Source of the DNA: Hypericum androsaemum
Lineage: Eukaryota; Streptophyta; Magnoliopsida; Malpighiales; Hypericaceae
DNA: 64,000 bases
Assembly: GCA_963995505.1 (NCBI GenBank)
Contig: OZ023198.1
Span: 1,488,001-1,552,000, forward strand
Reading direction: 5' to 3'
The notes beneath the pieces are model-generated. The model saw only the letters and a list, made by a program, of their open reading frames with translations, made no database searches and was not told where the DNA came from. Both the position numbers and the translations under genes were made by a program. Position 1 is the first letter of the stretch. The number at the start of each line of letters is the position of its first letter. Below are positions 28,182 to 43,880 of this stretch, one piece after another.

Positions 28182-31172
28182 ATGGCGCCGCACGATCTCC
28201 GGCGGCCGTTCAAGAGGCCGGCGATCTCCGACCAGCAAAAACGCCGGGACCTGACCCTGGAACGGCAGGCGCAGAGCCGCCGAGACGCTCAGCAAGCGGC
28301 CCGCTTCCTCGCCTCCTCCGTCCTCTCCCTCCAATCCCAACCCGCGCCGGCGGAATTTCCCGAGCCCGAGCTCGAAACCCCGCCCGTTGAGATAGACCTA
28401 GAAGGAGTAGATGATGAAGAAGAAGAAGAAGAAGAAGCGGCGGGAGCCTCGTCGAATGAGCTAGACGTCGTCCAGGCGTCGAAGCTTAGAGGAGCTGAGG
28501 CCCGCCGGTGGTTCGCGAAGCAGCTCATGCTCCCGGAGTGGATGATCGACGTCCCCGACCGCCTCCCCGAGGACTGGTATCGAATCCTCCTCTCTAATAA
28601 TTCCTTTTAATTTTTTATTAAAATAGTTTTTTATATCGAGTGACGTCATCCTCTCTAGGTGCGTGTTTGCGAGGCCAGCGGGGAAGCGGTGCTTCGTGGT
28701 CTCGAGCAACGGGACGACCATCAGCCGAGCGCGGAACGGCTCCATTTTGCACCGGTTCCCGTCGGCCTTGCCCAACGGGGCGAGGACGAGGGACGTCTCC
28801 GGGCCGGGCCAGTCTTACTCTATTCTCGACTGCATCTTCCATGAGGTAAATGATTTCGAACGGTTAGAATTCGCGTTTCTAATTAGGTTTCTAAGAAGAG
28901 GAGAGATGAATTTGTTTTACAGGCAGACCAGACGTACTATGTGATAGATATGCTGTGTTGGAGAGGATACTCTCTGTATGATTGTGCTTTCGAGTTCCGG
29001 TTGTTTTGGTTGAACTCTAAGCTCGGGGAGACCAAGGCTTGTGAACCGCCTTCGGTCTACCATAGGTTCCGCTTCAGTAAAGTCCCGGTGTATAATTGTG
29101 ACCGCGATGGGCTGTTTTCTGCGTATGGTGGACCGGTTCCTTATGTGAAGGACGGTTTGCTGCTCTATAACAAGTAAGTGCTCTTGGGCCTCGATGGTAC
29201 TATTGGTCTGAGGGGCTCGGCTTTCGGAGTTGATTTTGTGGTGACTGCGTATAGCCTGCTTTTGTTGAAAGAGCGGACTCACATGAATACATGTGGAATT
29301 GTGGATTAACTTTTATGTAACATCCATGCAGCTTCAGTGACTCTGCATGTTTTAGAAGTGAAAATGTAATAAAGATAAGATTTACTACCGATCTATTTGT
29401 ACTCGCATTACTAGAAGTCCTAAACTCTTGCAAAAACATTTTGCAACTCATCTAGTAATTTTTACCATGATAATGTGCTTTGGACTTTTAGAAGAATTCC
29501 TTTTTTGATTTTTCATTTTTTCCATGATAGCTGCAAGCATTCGGTTCCAGTTTGATGAACAAGTGAATTGGTGAATAGTCATGTTGCAACATGAATCTGT
29601 TTGTTCTGTGCCACTCATCTACCAACTGTCACTCAAAATCTCTTTCTTTTCTCTTTGGTATTTCACTAGATTTGACTATCATTAGAGAAAATGCTTACTT
29701 TGTTAGTAGATCTCTTCCTCTGCAGTAAATTAATGTTTGTTGTCATAAGTATGCAAATGAAGCAATACGGCATTCTTTGTTAGTGCCAAAATTGACACCT
29801 GTTGGATTTAAAGGCATCATTTTTACGAGGGCTGCAGAAAATGCATTATTTGGATTTTTTTTCTGTCTCCATTTGTATGAAGATTTTCTCATTACTAGCA
29901 TTACATCTACTCAGTTTTTCATATTGTTGTCAACTCTGAATTCTTGTGCCCTTTTCAGGCATGCTCATTATCAAACAGGCAACACTCCACTTGCATTAGT
30001 CTGGAAGGATGAAAATTGTAGCCAATATGTCATTGACACAGATAGCAAAGGACAGGTTCCTAGCCAACAACTGGTACTTGAGACCATCTCTGCCTTTACA
30101 TTCTTCCCATAAATTTACAGTTGGTGTAGAAAAGCTAAACTCGAGATGTTATGAGCTTGAGACCATCTCTGCCTTTACATCCTTCATGACTCTTCCTGTG
30201 GTGCATAAATCAGGTTGTCCTGGAACTGCAAGATGGCGGAAGTCTAATGACATCAGACGATCCTCCAATGGTGCTGGGCTGCTTAAATCTTGAATTTATA
30301 CAAAAGGTTCAGTTGTGCACTCATCATACTGATGATTATTTTTCTTTGCATTGATCTCAAAAGAAATAGAACATCTCAGTCACACTGATAAGTCACCTGT
30401 TTCCATGTTGTGACTTATCAGTTAGGTTTGCGATCCGGTGATCTTCTACGATTTTCGGTTTCTGACGGGGGTATGAGTCTTGTTGATGGAAAGCTTGAGA
30501 AGGCCGATTTACATTATATTGGCAAGGTTAACAGAGCACGTGCGTTTGCAGATAGTTTCTCGAAGGTAAGTCAAGGAGCCCTTTTTACTATTCTCTTTCT
30601 TATGATTCTGCTTTAACTGACAAGGTTTGATTGGTCCCTTCTATGAGAAATCTCTAAACCGCTGAACCAAAATCTTGACACTTCGACTAAAAGTTCATCT
30701 TGGTTTCATCCTGCTTAGAGTATATACAGTAACTTGTTTCATTTCAATTAGATAAGATAGAGTGGGAGGTAGCTGTGTTTGCCTGAAAACATTGAGGACG
30801 ATGAGTATGACATAACTTATAAATACAGAATTCAAGTTTCGGTGAAGGGCCGGCCATACATCTTCTGGTTCTGACTTGCCTTCAATCAAAGGAGACTTCG
30901 CATGTCTCGAGTCCTACTTATAGAGAGGAATTTTACCATTTTTTCCCTCTCTCTTAACAATAAATTGCATCGTTTCAAGTTGTATGGAAGAAAATCAAAT
31001 CTATGGTTTTAGTATGCTCAAAATTTTGTTTATTGTGTTCTCATATATCATTCTGTTGCAGGTGATTTTCCAGCACATGGCTCGTCATTCTCCTCTCAAG
31101 CTAGATGATCTCTTGTCCTCTGTTTGTTCAGGCAACGAACATGCCAGACCTGATGCTGAGATGAGTGGCTGA
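28182..31172 (+). CDS. SNUPN: Snurportin-1, m3G-cap snRNP import adaptor
   Basis: Seven exons: 28182-28576, 28659-28845, 28923-29173, 29959-30073, 30214-30306, 30422-30565 and 31062-31172, giving 431 aa. Snurportin-1 links the trimethylguanosine cap of spliceosomal snRNPs to importin-beta for nuclear import. Residues 1-45 form an arginine-rich importin-beta-binding domain (DLRRPFKRPAISDQQKRR, LERQAQSRRDAQQAARFL). An acidic run of D/E follows at about 77-87. The cap-binding domain starts with LMLPEWMIDVPDRLPEDW and GKRCFVVSSNG and runs through FRLFWLNSKLGE, FSAYGGPVPYVKDGLLLYNK and HYQTGNTPLALVWKD. Splice phase closes throughout and no break is seen. The C-terminus (exon 7) is plant-like and poorly conserved. 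Confidence 0.93.
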
Positions 31173-31766
31173 TCCGTTGATTATTTATTAATTAGAGAGC
31201 CTTGTGTTTGTGCTGGCCAATTACCGGATAATGGCTTCTTTCTGCTGGTACATCCAACCGCTTCTGGATTCTGGAATTGCATGTCCACTCAACATTCGAG
31301 CTGCAAGCGAGCAGTAGTTGATCGAGTTGCCAGTTCCCATCTTGATATTCTCAAGCTAAATCGAGGTAGAACTGCTGGATATTGTCATGAGCTGGAGAAA
31401 ACCAAGCTGACTGCAACAAATTTCTGCACTTCTAGTTTACCATCCCGTTGGTACCGTTGTGCATATGAACACGATAAACTCTGTCCAAAATGACCCGAGA
31501 CTTTTGTATTATTTAGTGTAGCAATTGCATTTGAAGGTTCTCGATTCCAGATAGCTGCATAATTAGGCTCCCCAGGGGGTCGGGATTTGGGCTGAATCAA
31601 TGTCTTAGCTTGTACTTTCGTGCAGAAAATTAATTATCTCCAAGTTTGTTGTACTTGCCAATGTGTCGTAAATAACGTTATAAGATTCCAACTATGGTAT
31701 TTCTCAAAAAAAAAAATTGCAACGATGAATAGTTTATCTTCGAATCCAACTCCAAATCTTTACAGC
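31173..31766. other. 3' flank of snurportin gene
   Basis: Probable 3' UTR and intergenic DNA; no further gene seen. Confidence 0.4.
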
Positions 31767-33589
31767 TTGTTTGGAACCCCAAAAATGATGGGACTTCGTA
31801 TCCAATTCCGGAGTTTTAAAAACTTGAGTGTGTTTGGAACCACTTTTACTCGGGAAAGTGATTCAATTTCCATCTCAAACTCTGGATTCGTATTCTCTTG
31901 AAAAGTGGTCGGAATTGTTGGGACCAAAATGGAATTGTGTGTTAAATACCTATATTATCCCTCGCTAACACTTACCCTTTTCTCTTCCTCCCGACACTTG
32001 ATCCTATTCCCCTAAAAAGAAAGACATCGCTTTTCTCCCTCTGGAAGACGAGGAGCTGCATGATGACGACGACCAACGATTTTGGACGACGACACGATGA
32101 GCTTCGGCAAATCTGGACGACGGCGACTGGCTCCGGCGATTTGTCGATTTGCTTTCACTTGGTATATGATTTGTTTGTTCTTTTGGCGATTTATTTTATC
32201 TGGGTAGGCTGCATCTTGTGTGTAAAGAAAGAGCCAAGTTTGTGATTTCTGTACCTTTAGGAAGGTTTAAAGTTGATGACATCGCCAAATTAATTTGATT
32301 TGGTGAGAGGATATGCTCTTGCACCGGTTCTGATGTAGGTGGTAGACTGTGATAAGTGTTCCTCGGGTTATAGGATCTTTAAGTTATTGGATTAGGGTGA
32401 AAGGGTGTTATGTTATGAAACCTATTGTTAATGGCACTAGTCATTTACGTTGCTCGATCGAGGGCTTGTTGTGTGATGTGTATTCTTATCATGGGTTAGA
32501 TGTACAAGTTATGTTGATTTGATCTGCTTTCGTGATGATGGTTAGCATTTTACTCAGTGGAGTTGAGGCCTATTTGGGTTTTGTTGTGTCCTATAGAGCA
32601 AGACTTATGAGATTTTCAGCTAGTTTGGTTTAGTGGTTATTGCCAGGGGCTCGAACAAGGTAGTTCTCATTAGCTGTTGTCTGTTTTGAAGCACGTTCTA
32701 TTAGGTATATGAGGCCGATGTTGGAAGCCGCATTCTGTTTGCAGCCTCCAGGGGACACGCCAACCCAACGATCCACTTTCGATGCGTTTGTTGTAGGGTG
32801 CATACCGATTTTCTTCGAGCACCAATCTGCAAGGTTGCAGAACTGTTGGCACTTGCCAGAGGACGATTACTAGGAGTTTAGTGTTTATTCCCAATGAGGA
32901 TGTGGTGTTTAAAGGGTTGAGGATCCTGGATGTGTTAATGGGGATACCAAGAGCTCAAGTGAGGAGGACGAGGGAGAGTCAGAGAGTTGATGCCTAGAGT
33001 GGTATATAGAAGGCATGTAAGTTCTTTGGGTTTAAAGATCAAGAAAGATGCTTTTGATATTGCTAATGAAGGTGCCCTGAGGCCTGAAGAGGATCAATTC
33101 CTGGCTTGAAGGAGGGGATGAGTTTTTGATCAATCAGCCTAGCTCCTAGCTTATATGCTCTATTTCTGGCTCTTGTAATTACTGTTTGTTGTTGTTCATT
33201 CTTCTCACTTCAACCTTCTCTTTTTCATCCTTTTCACTTGATACCATTCCAAATAGATCAGATTATTGCTGCTTGTACTGACAAAAAACTAGTCAAAATT
33301 TTGGATTGAGAGCTTCTGAATTGAAATTGCAAATGGGATCTGAAATTTTATTAACATGGAACATAACTTATTAAGGCGACAAAAGTATAGTTAATGGAGA
33401 TTGTGTAAGCATGCCAAGATGTTTTGGTGAAGAGTGTTGTAAGTTGTAAGGGTATAAATATAAAAAGATCAAATCAATTCTTAAGTTAACATTTTAGTTC
33501 CAAACAAGAAAATAGAAAAATGATTCTATTCCATTTTCATTAAGAATTGGGAATGAAATCTTTTTTCTGAAGGATTTGGTTCCAAACAA
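31767..33589. mobile_element. TIR-bounded segment carrying a glycosyltransferase fragment
   Basis: A perfect 12-bp inverted repeat, TTGTTTGGAACC at 31767-31778 and GGTTCCAAACAA at 33578-33589, bounds 1.8 kb. A second weaker pair (GTGTTTGGAACC at about 31830 and AGTTCCAAACAAG at about 33497) lies inside. No convincing target duplication was found, so the exact ends are tentative. The interior contains the MUR3-like pseudogene fragment and no transposase. It resembles a gene-capturing non-autonomous DNA transposon. Confidence 0.5.
32700..33085 (+). pseudogene. MUR3-type xyloglucan galactosyltransferase (GT47/exostosin) fragment
   Basis: The plus strand encodes MLEAAFCLQPPGDTPTQRST, then FDAFVVGCIPIFFEHQSAR, NCWHLPEDDY, FKGLRILDVLMGIPRAQVRR and, at the end, GLKIKKDAFDIANEGAL. 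These are the C-terminal nucleotide-sugar-binding and tail regions of plant GT47 enzymes such as MUR3/KATAMARI1. Breaks: an in-frame TAG at 32871-32873, a net 2-nt loss near 32877-32885, and another 2-nt loss near 32972. Only about 125 codons are represented of roughly 600, so it is a dead fragment, apparently without introns. Confidence 0.8.
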
Positions 33590-34286
33590 TTTGTTAAAAA
33601 ATACGTTAATTTTACATACTTGTAAACAAATTTACTACATTTATAAATATTGATGTATAGAAGGATCCTGAATTAGGCCATTCCCTTTTAGGAGTGCAAC
33701 TGTAATGAAGAAAAAAATGCATCTCCCGATCAGAGCCATAAAGATACATGATGGGTAAGATAATGATGGGGTTAGATTCAGTGGAGATAAGCTTTGTCCC
33801 CACCGATGAGGACTAACGCAAAACCGTCAGATGATATTCAGGATGAGAATGACAATGGATAAGATCCGCAAACAACCTATGAAACCGAGATACTTACTAT
33901 TATTTTACTCAGATTTTTACCATTATTGTATTTAAATTATACTTCTAAATTCATATCCTTATCCTATTTTAAAAATCATAACTTAAAACAAAAGTTATAT
34001 AATCATTCAATTCTTTAAATATTTGACAAGTACTATAAATCTTACAATTTTTAAAATCTAACGTCCAAAACATTAAGAATTTATATCCATGTCATTATCT
34101 TTTTTTAAAATCGAAGCAAGGTAGACTATCCGGATCCCAATGGGACCGGGTTTGGCTTTCTCAGAGGGTAGCGAGTGAGAAGTGTTAAACCCATCCCAAC
34201 AGAAACTGAGACATCGTAGAGGAGAGCGAGGAGGAGGAAGAAGAAGAAAACAGGAAGAAAAAAAAAAGAAAAAAAGAAAAAAGAAA
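33590..34286. other. AT-rich DNA and 5' flank of UBA5
   Basis: No gene seen. A purine-rich GAAGAAGAAAACAGGAAGAAA tract immediately precedes the UBA5 start codon and is likely 5' UTR. Confidence 0.45.
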
Positions 34287-37521
<3,235 letters not shown>

Positions 37522-37953
37522 GTTTCCAAAGGGCAGATACAAAAAAACTGACTTCTGTAGTCTAATACCAAAACAAGTACAGCTTTTTGCATAGGCAAAA
37601 GAGGCGTTAAGCCTATGATAGGAAACAATTCAGGTGAGGCTCTCCAAATGTACTTGCAAGGCTTTTGAAAAATGTGTAGTTACAATAGTTCAAGTCGGGC
37701 CCTTTGATCGCTTTTTCGCTCTAGCCTTTTTACCGTCGCAACCGATGAATCATGCAGCTTCATCACTCTCAGAAGAGATCTTACTAGCATAGAATTGAAG
37801 CCTTCTTGACTTTTCTACAACAAAGTAATATTCATCAACATATACTTGAGATGCAGCCATCGGTCTACTTGTGTACAAGATGATACAATCCCGTGAGACG
37901 CTGTAATCACTTGGCTCGTGTACAACATACAGCCGACGAGTCTACACCGCCAA
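37522..37953. other. Tail-to-tail intergenic region between UBA5 and dCMP deaminase
   Basis: Contains the two 3' UTRs; no gene. Confidence 0.5.
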
Positions 37954-40481
37954 CTAAGACTCTTCGAACTTGAGCAGGATTTGGTTCATTTGTGGTTGAT
38001 GTTTCCGGACCTGCAACATGGGTTGAACATTATAGTGAAAGTTGGTACCAGCCCCATAATGGATGCCTTGTGTTAAGTACAGGCAACAGCTTGAGAAAGA
38101 GAGTAGTGGTTTCCGGTTTGGATGCAGAACTCTTACTCGGACTCCAGCCATCGACAATAGTTTGCGCGAAGCTGTGTATGCCATGTCCGAATGGCTAGGG
38201 TTTTTCTCCACAAAATATATGACTTCAGTAACACCCGACTGCAATTTAACCAACAAATATTTAGCACATTTCAGGATTTTCCATCTGTCTAGACAGGATA
38301 AAGTGTCATCGTTCGTTTGATTCGCTTATATTTGCTCTAAATCTGCAAACTCAAGCTAATGGATATCTGTCGTCTCTCAGTAACAGAACCACAAATACTG
38401 CAGATCTTAGCATTGCAGAGCAAGGTAGTTAGTTACCTGGATTATGATCTTTGCACATTCATTACACGGGAACATGGTAACATAAAGCTTCTGCAAGCAT
38501 AACAAACAAAGACAGACTTTCTCAGCGACGTTTGTGAATCGAAGATTGAGAAAAAAGGAAAAGAAAGAGCTAAAAAGGAAATATCATTGCAACTGATATG
38601 GCTGGGAACCAAATACCTGTCCCGCTGCCGAAGCGTGATTCGTGTTCAGGATAGCGTTGACTTCAGCATGGCAAACGTAACTGTAGGAATTACTAAAACT
38701 ATGAATAATAAAGCAAAGAGTGTGGTAGAGAAGTATTGCACAAGACCGTAACTCAGACAGAGCATAAAGTTTTCCACCAAATATTACCACTGATGCATGC
38801 ATTAGATTAAGTAAATAGACCATGTCAACTCGTAATACGAATCTGGTGTGGCAAGCAACGCTCTAAGTTAAGCAGTGGACAGTAAAGTTCGGATTGGAAA
38901 TCAGAGGAAGGGAGATAGACACTTACGGATACTTGGTCTCCAATGCATTCCCACTTTTAGATTTCTGAACAATGAGGAAAAACATAAGTAATTCGAGCAG
39001 CATATCACAATTCTATCGACTTAAATTACAAACCTTGGCCCAAGGAAGCTTGTCATCTGAGCAGCCCCTTGGAAATCCATTATAGCCAATGCCTGACCAC
39101 ATTATTCCAGAGTAAGTTCAAATAATCTGCAATACAAGATCAGACAACCTTCATCTCAACACGAGTTAGCTGCTAGATACACCACTAAGCTCATTTTTTT
39201 ATCGTCGCACAACTTGCACACTAGCTTCTTAGCAAATATCAGCAAGTCTAAGATCTCTAGCATCCACTATTGGATCGGTCTACCGTGTTCTGAAAGCCGT
39301 TATGCGGAAATACTATGAGAATGCAATGATACACATACACACAAACAGTGCTCCACTGCCATCCAATAAGTCACGAAACATTTATGGCTCCGGCACACTA
39401 CTGACTTGGTATACTGGAACTTATAATTGGTTAATCAATAAAACACTTAAAAGCTTCCATCTTAGTATACAAATAAGTTGTAAACTATCAATAGATTAAA
39501 TGTAACTCGAGAAAGCCACGTTCTTGGTTCTAAAACCTTACTACCTTCTCCCAGTGAAAACTTTACTACTATAACCAACTATCAAAACCAGTAATCAGTT
39601 TAAGTTCAATCGGCATAACCGAACACGGGTAGTTCTTCGTCTTCCACTATGCAGAAAGTCCTTATTCAGCTACCAATTTCCTCATCAGAGGAAGCAACAA
39701 AATGGAAGGAGAGAGACTATAAAATGTCTGTGATCTAGCTAGTCACTTACCAAGAATTACACCATTTTGAGTGACCAAGCACGCCCCAACCTACATTCCC
39801 CAAAAAACCATAACTTCAACCACCATAAACACAGAGCACCGGAAATTTGGAATAAAACATCAATTTCATACGACGTTAGAATCCTCGTATCTAATCCAAA
39901 ACTTCAAAAAAAAAAAATGAGTTGATAAGTTTTCAACACTTATAAACACATTCAACTAGCAATACGAACACCGGAAATGAAACATCAATTCCATACGACG
40001 TTAGAATCCTCGTATCTAATCCAAAACTTCAAAAAAAAAAACAATGAGTTGATAGGTTTTCGACAGTTATAAACACATTTAACTAGCAGTACGATAATCT
40101 CGACGTACGAAACCGAATCAAAAAGAAAATGAGAGAGCCTAATATGATATAATCCACCTGCCTGTTGGGATCTTTGGACCGCTCAGCCGACAGAAACGCT
40201 ATCGCCATAAAGTAGTCGTCCCACGACAAGTACCTGTCCGACCCAAACGACCGGTCATCCACAACCCAAAAAGAGGGACACGAAAAACGCAGGGGAAATC
40301 AGTCGTTTCGTTACCCTTTCCGCTTGGACGGGTCGAACGGGTCCGAAACGCAGCCGTTGCGGGTCGGAGCCGGTGGCCGCCGCCGTGGGGAGGAGGAGAA
40401 GTAGAAGCGGAGGGCAAGCGCCGAAGCCAGGGCCCCGAAGGCCGCGGCGGAGGAGACGAGAGCAAAGTCTCGCGAGTTCAT
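37954..40481 (-). CDS. DCTD: Deoxycytidylate (dCMP) deaminase
   Basis: Nine exons on the minus strand: 40315-40481, 40158-40233, 39751-39790, 39034-39092, 38927-38964, 38617-38680, 38437-38490, 38137-38238 and 37954-38010, giving 218 aa. The enzyme deaminates dCMP to dUMP, feeding dTTP synthesis. The zinc-dependent deaminase motif is complete: CHAEVNAIL supplies the histidine and catalytic glutamate and FPCNECAKI the two cysteines. [19 protein letters not shown] and [12 protein letters not shown] are also family signatures. The N-terminus ([19 protein letters not shown]) is hydrophobic and may be a membrane anchor or organelle signal, as in the Arabidopsis At3g48540 type. The last intron (38011-38136, 126 nt) has no in-frame stop. 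Intron 2 contains a tandem duplication. Confidence 0.95.
39838..40097 (-). repeat. About 131-bp tandem duplication within the DCTD intron
   Basis: Units 39838-39968 and 39969-40097 share CATACGACGTTAGAATCCTC and CAAAACTTCAAAAAAAAA with a handful of differences. They lie within the second intron of dCMP deaminase. Confidence 0.8.
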
Positions 40482-40591
40482 AGCGGGACACGAGAAATTG
40501 GAATCAAGGAATAGGAGAAATTGGAGGCGTTGGGTTTATACCGCGAAGTTGCGGGAAAGTTGAAGCGAGGAGGGCGCGAAGGGTTCTGTTT

Positions 40592-40651
40592 TGGGCCCTA
40601 AGGCCTATATCTTATTATTGGGCCTCCTTCATTTATGGGCAACCGGGCCCA
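40592..40651 (-). promoter_or_regulatory. Cluster of site II (TGGGCC) motifs upstream of dCMP deaminase
   Basis: TGGGCC at 40592-40597 and 40619-40624 and GGGCCCA at 40645-40651 lie 110-170 bases upstream of the start codon. Such TGGGCY elements are common in promoters of plant genes active in dividing cells, which suits a nucleotide-synthesis enzyme. Motif-based only. Confidence 0.5.
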
Positions 40652-41361
40652 TTGTTTTTGCTCAACCCGGTAATTTTGCTAGGATTTTTTTCGGTAAAAT
40701 AGTCACAAGTTTGTGATGTTTATTTTTAGAAGTAAACTTTATTTATAATAGTTACCAGAAAGAGAACTCGTACTTTTACCATCGCTGGTCTCGTTAAATT
40801 CTGATACGATAAATAGTACAAGTCTGTAATGTTTGCAAAAATTAATTTTTGAGGTGCTGACACACACCATTCTATAAAAAAATCAAAATGGTTTGATCGT
40901 ATTTCCTGTTATCATTTTTTGATCACATTCTGCAGGTTCTGGTTTTTTTTTCACTATTTAACGATCCGAATGGTGAAAAAAAAATAATACAACTCTTAGA
41001 ATCTAATCAAAGTGACTAATATACCAGTGTACATTTTCCTACAACTTATTTATTGTTATGGAATGCATTAATATTTTCTTTTTCAATTCGAAAGTTTATG
41101 GTGATGAAAAATTGTACATATGTGTTGGACATTTCTCGCTAAAATATTTTTAAAATATCCCAAATTTTTAATAGCTACTATTTTTAATTCAAACATTGAC
41201 CATTCAACACATTTGTTAGTTGTGTGGAATATAAATCTATATGAATTTATTATCTTACTTACCCATATCAAAATATAATCCAACTTCGTCCAAGGCAAAC
41301 ATATTATCTTACCTTGCGGAAATATGGTTTAAATAAAGATTATGCTATAAATGAACATCAA
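40652..41361. other. AT-rich intergenic DNA
   Basis: No coding region recognised. Confidence 0.4.
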
Positions 41362-41401
41362 GTCGAGATGGCCGAGTTGGTCTAAGGCGCCAGATTAAGG
41401 T

Positions 41402-41434
<33 letters not shown>

Positions 41435-41442
41435 TCTCGACA
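41362..41442 (+). tRNA. tRNA-Leu (anticodon AAG)
   Basis: The acceptor stem GTCGAGA/TCTCGAC closes with discriminator A. The D arm TGGCCGAGTTGGTCTAAGGC holds box A. The anticodon stem CCAGA/TCTGG encloses TTAAGGT, so the anticodon is AAG. A long class II variable arm follows (TCCGAAAGGGCG), and the T arm GTGGGTTCAAATCCCAC holds box B. A T-rich Pol III stop follows at 41448-41457. No intron. The gene reads as functional and nuclear. Confidence 0.96.
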
Positions 41443-41746
41443 ATGCATTTATTTTTTCTGTTTTCAGCACTAGCAGCGTCTACTCATTTTTCCAGGACAA
41501 AAAATAGGGATATCAATTTTCTCAAAAAAATTTTGCTACTATTATACTCATATCTTTATTCTTAGAATTTGACATTTGAACATTTTATTTCTGATAGTTT
41601 TTACACACAAGTTTCAGTTATACATATAAATTTTTATAAATTCAAGTTATTATAAACATTCAATAGAAAATTTAAGTTATATTATATTTTACAGTTGAAA
41701 TTAAATTTTACAAAAAATTCGTGTAAATTGAAAGCACATTAACAAT
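41443..41746. other. AT-rich DNA between tRNA-Leu and Copia element
   Basis: After the Pol III T run there is nothing recognisable. Confidence 0.4.
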
Positions 41747-41751
41747 TTAAC

Positions 41752-43651
41752 TCTTAGGAATTCAGCAACTAGAGAACAAACACGCAAAGAATACGGACAC
41801 AAGATATAACGTGGTTCGGCCTAATGTCTACATCTACGGAGAGAAATGATAACTTTTATTGATGGATCCAAGTCACAAAGCCATACAAAACTCTTGGGTA
41901 ACATACCTTTATATAGAGGCAAATACTTGTACATCAAGTAATCTATTTAGATCGAATTAGGAGTCCGAAACAAAACAGGAAAATAATTTCTCTTTTACTT
42001 ATTTCCTCGTCAAACTCAACAATCTCCACCTTGGCGAGAAATCATCCCGTGGACAAACCATGAAGCTCCATCCGAACTTCAACAAAACTCCACCTTGACG
42101 AAATACCGCCCCATGAAGAGATGAGATCTTGCAAGACCAATCCGACTCCACTGATTCTACCTCGGACCATAGATACATTGCCATCAATAAGACCATCTCA
42201 ATGTTCTCACCACCTTTGTTCAATCACTTGGAGCCAGCCCCCAAGCTCAACGTCCGAGCTTGCTCAACGTCTTCCCTCCAACCTCTATTAAATTCCAACT
42301 AGCAAGTCCACCTATTGAAGCAACCTTGCGACCAATAGATGCGCTCTCTATTTTTCAGTCAACTCCATGCTCCACAACCTCGAACTGCTTTTCCGCTGAA
42401 TCTTCTTACCTCAAACCAATGCTACGTGCCATAGCATACAAATGACAACCTTTTGTTCCACCAAGTAGAACCTTCGACATACCACGAACTCCACCGTTCG
42501 GCCTTGAGAGAGATACTTGATTCGCCTGCAGTGTCACCAACGGCTTCACATGCCCAATGCCAAACCTACCAGACACTTTTGACGTGCACGTCCCTTTAGA
42601 TAACCATAGAGAGGCACATCTAATAATGCTTATTCGAAATAACTATGGCTTCTTGCCAACCATGCCTCCATGAAATAATCATAGCTTGCTATCCATGTCT
42701 TCGCGAATTCCAACTGTACTCAAACCATCCATGTCAAGCCTTTGCTCCCTCATACGAACCAATCTCATATCACCTGAGCTTTTGCCAACTCCTTTAGACT
42801 CATTGATGTGACTCCACCTACAACAATGTGCCTCATAAACTTGTAGGTATTCCCTTTCACCATTCATCCCTACCATCGCATCCTTCTCCACCTTTATTAG
42901 CCTACCTTTATAACTATCACTATTATAATTTAAGGTCCCTAATAAAAAGAGATTACCAGGATGCATTTGACTTGATGAGATAGAAAGTCAGTCACCATCC
43001 GACCCGTCTGAACATGTGGCCATGGTTGTGGATTCCGATCCCTCCTCGTTGTCTTAATTCCCAGTTCGTCGTGAATAGTCTCCTTCATGTGCCCTTCTCT
43101 GCACTTGAAGCCACTTCCATCGAACTTCTTTGACTCTGACCTGGATCCTCTTCCGCAACCCAGCTGGTGGCTCCTCATCATCTGCCAAGCACAAGCGAAT
43201 CTTCGCTACCGCATTGGCTCCCATCTCCTTCCACTCTAGCTCCTCCATCTTCTCGGGCTTCTTCTCCGAGAGCGCGATGACTATCCCTTGTTTGCACGAG
43301 GAGATCCTTGACACGCCTTTTCCATAACCCAAATTCGATGAACCGTCGAACTTCACAAGAGTAAATTTTGCGCCGTGATCTGACATCCTCCAACCTTAGC
43401 TCTTGATACCACTTGTTAGGAATTCAGGAACTAGAGAACAAACACGCAAAGAACACGGACACAAGATATAATGTGGTTCGGCTTAATGCCTACATCCACA
43501 GAGAGAAAGGAGAACTTTTATTGATGGATCCAAGTCACAAAGCCATACAAAACTCTTGGGTAACATGCATTTATATTTAGGTCGAATTAGGAGTCCGAAA
43601 CAAAACAGAAAAATAATTTCTCTTTTACTTATTTCCTCGCCAAACTCAACA
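41752..43651 (-). mobile_element. Decayed non-autonomous Copia element of TR-GAG type (copy 1)
   Basis: LTRs at 41752-42021 (270 bp) and 43414-43651 (238 bp, with a roughly 30-bp deletion) are flanked by perfect TTAAC duplications (41747-41751 and 43652-43656). On the minus strand the primer site AGTGGTATCAAGAGCT (initiator tRNA-Met type) follows the 5' LTR, and a polypurine tract AAGGTGGAGAT precedes the 3' LTR. The interior keeps the start of gag (MSDHGAKFTLVKFDGSSN, IALSEKKPEKMEELEWKEMG), a damaged zinc knuckle (FKCREGHMKE) and 3' sequence related to the second copy at 56.1-58.6 kb. The middle of gag is deleted and frames are shifted. Confidence 0.9.
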
Positions 43652-43880
43652 TTAACAAAAGAAAAAATAAATATCTAGTGTGTCATTTGAGCTTGTTTAG
43701 AACTAACATAATGAGTATGTAAATGTTACTCATGAAACATTTGTTATATCAATGAAGAAAATCAACATTACATATACCCTGAATTTATAGTCAATATACT
43801 ATATAAAATATGATCTAACTAGGTAAAATAATAAAGGTAAATCATGAGTGCAAAGAATTTATACACTATCATAGACCCTA

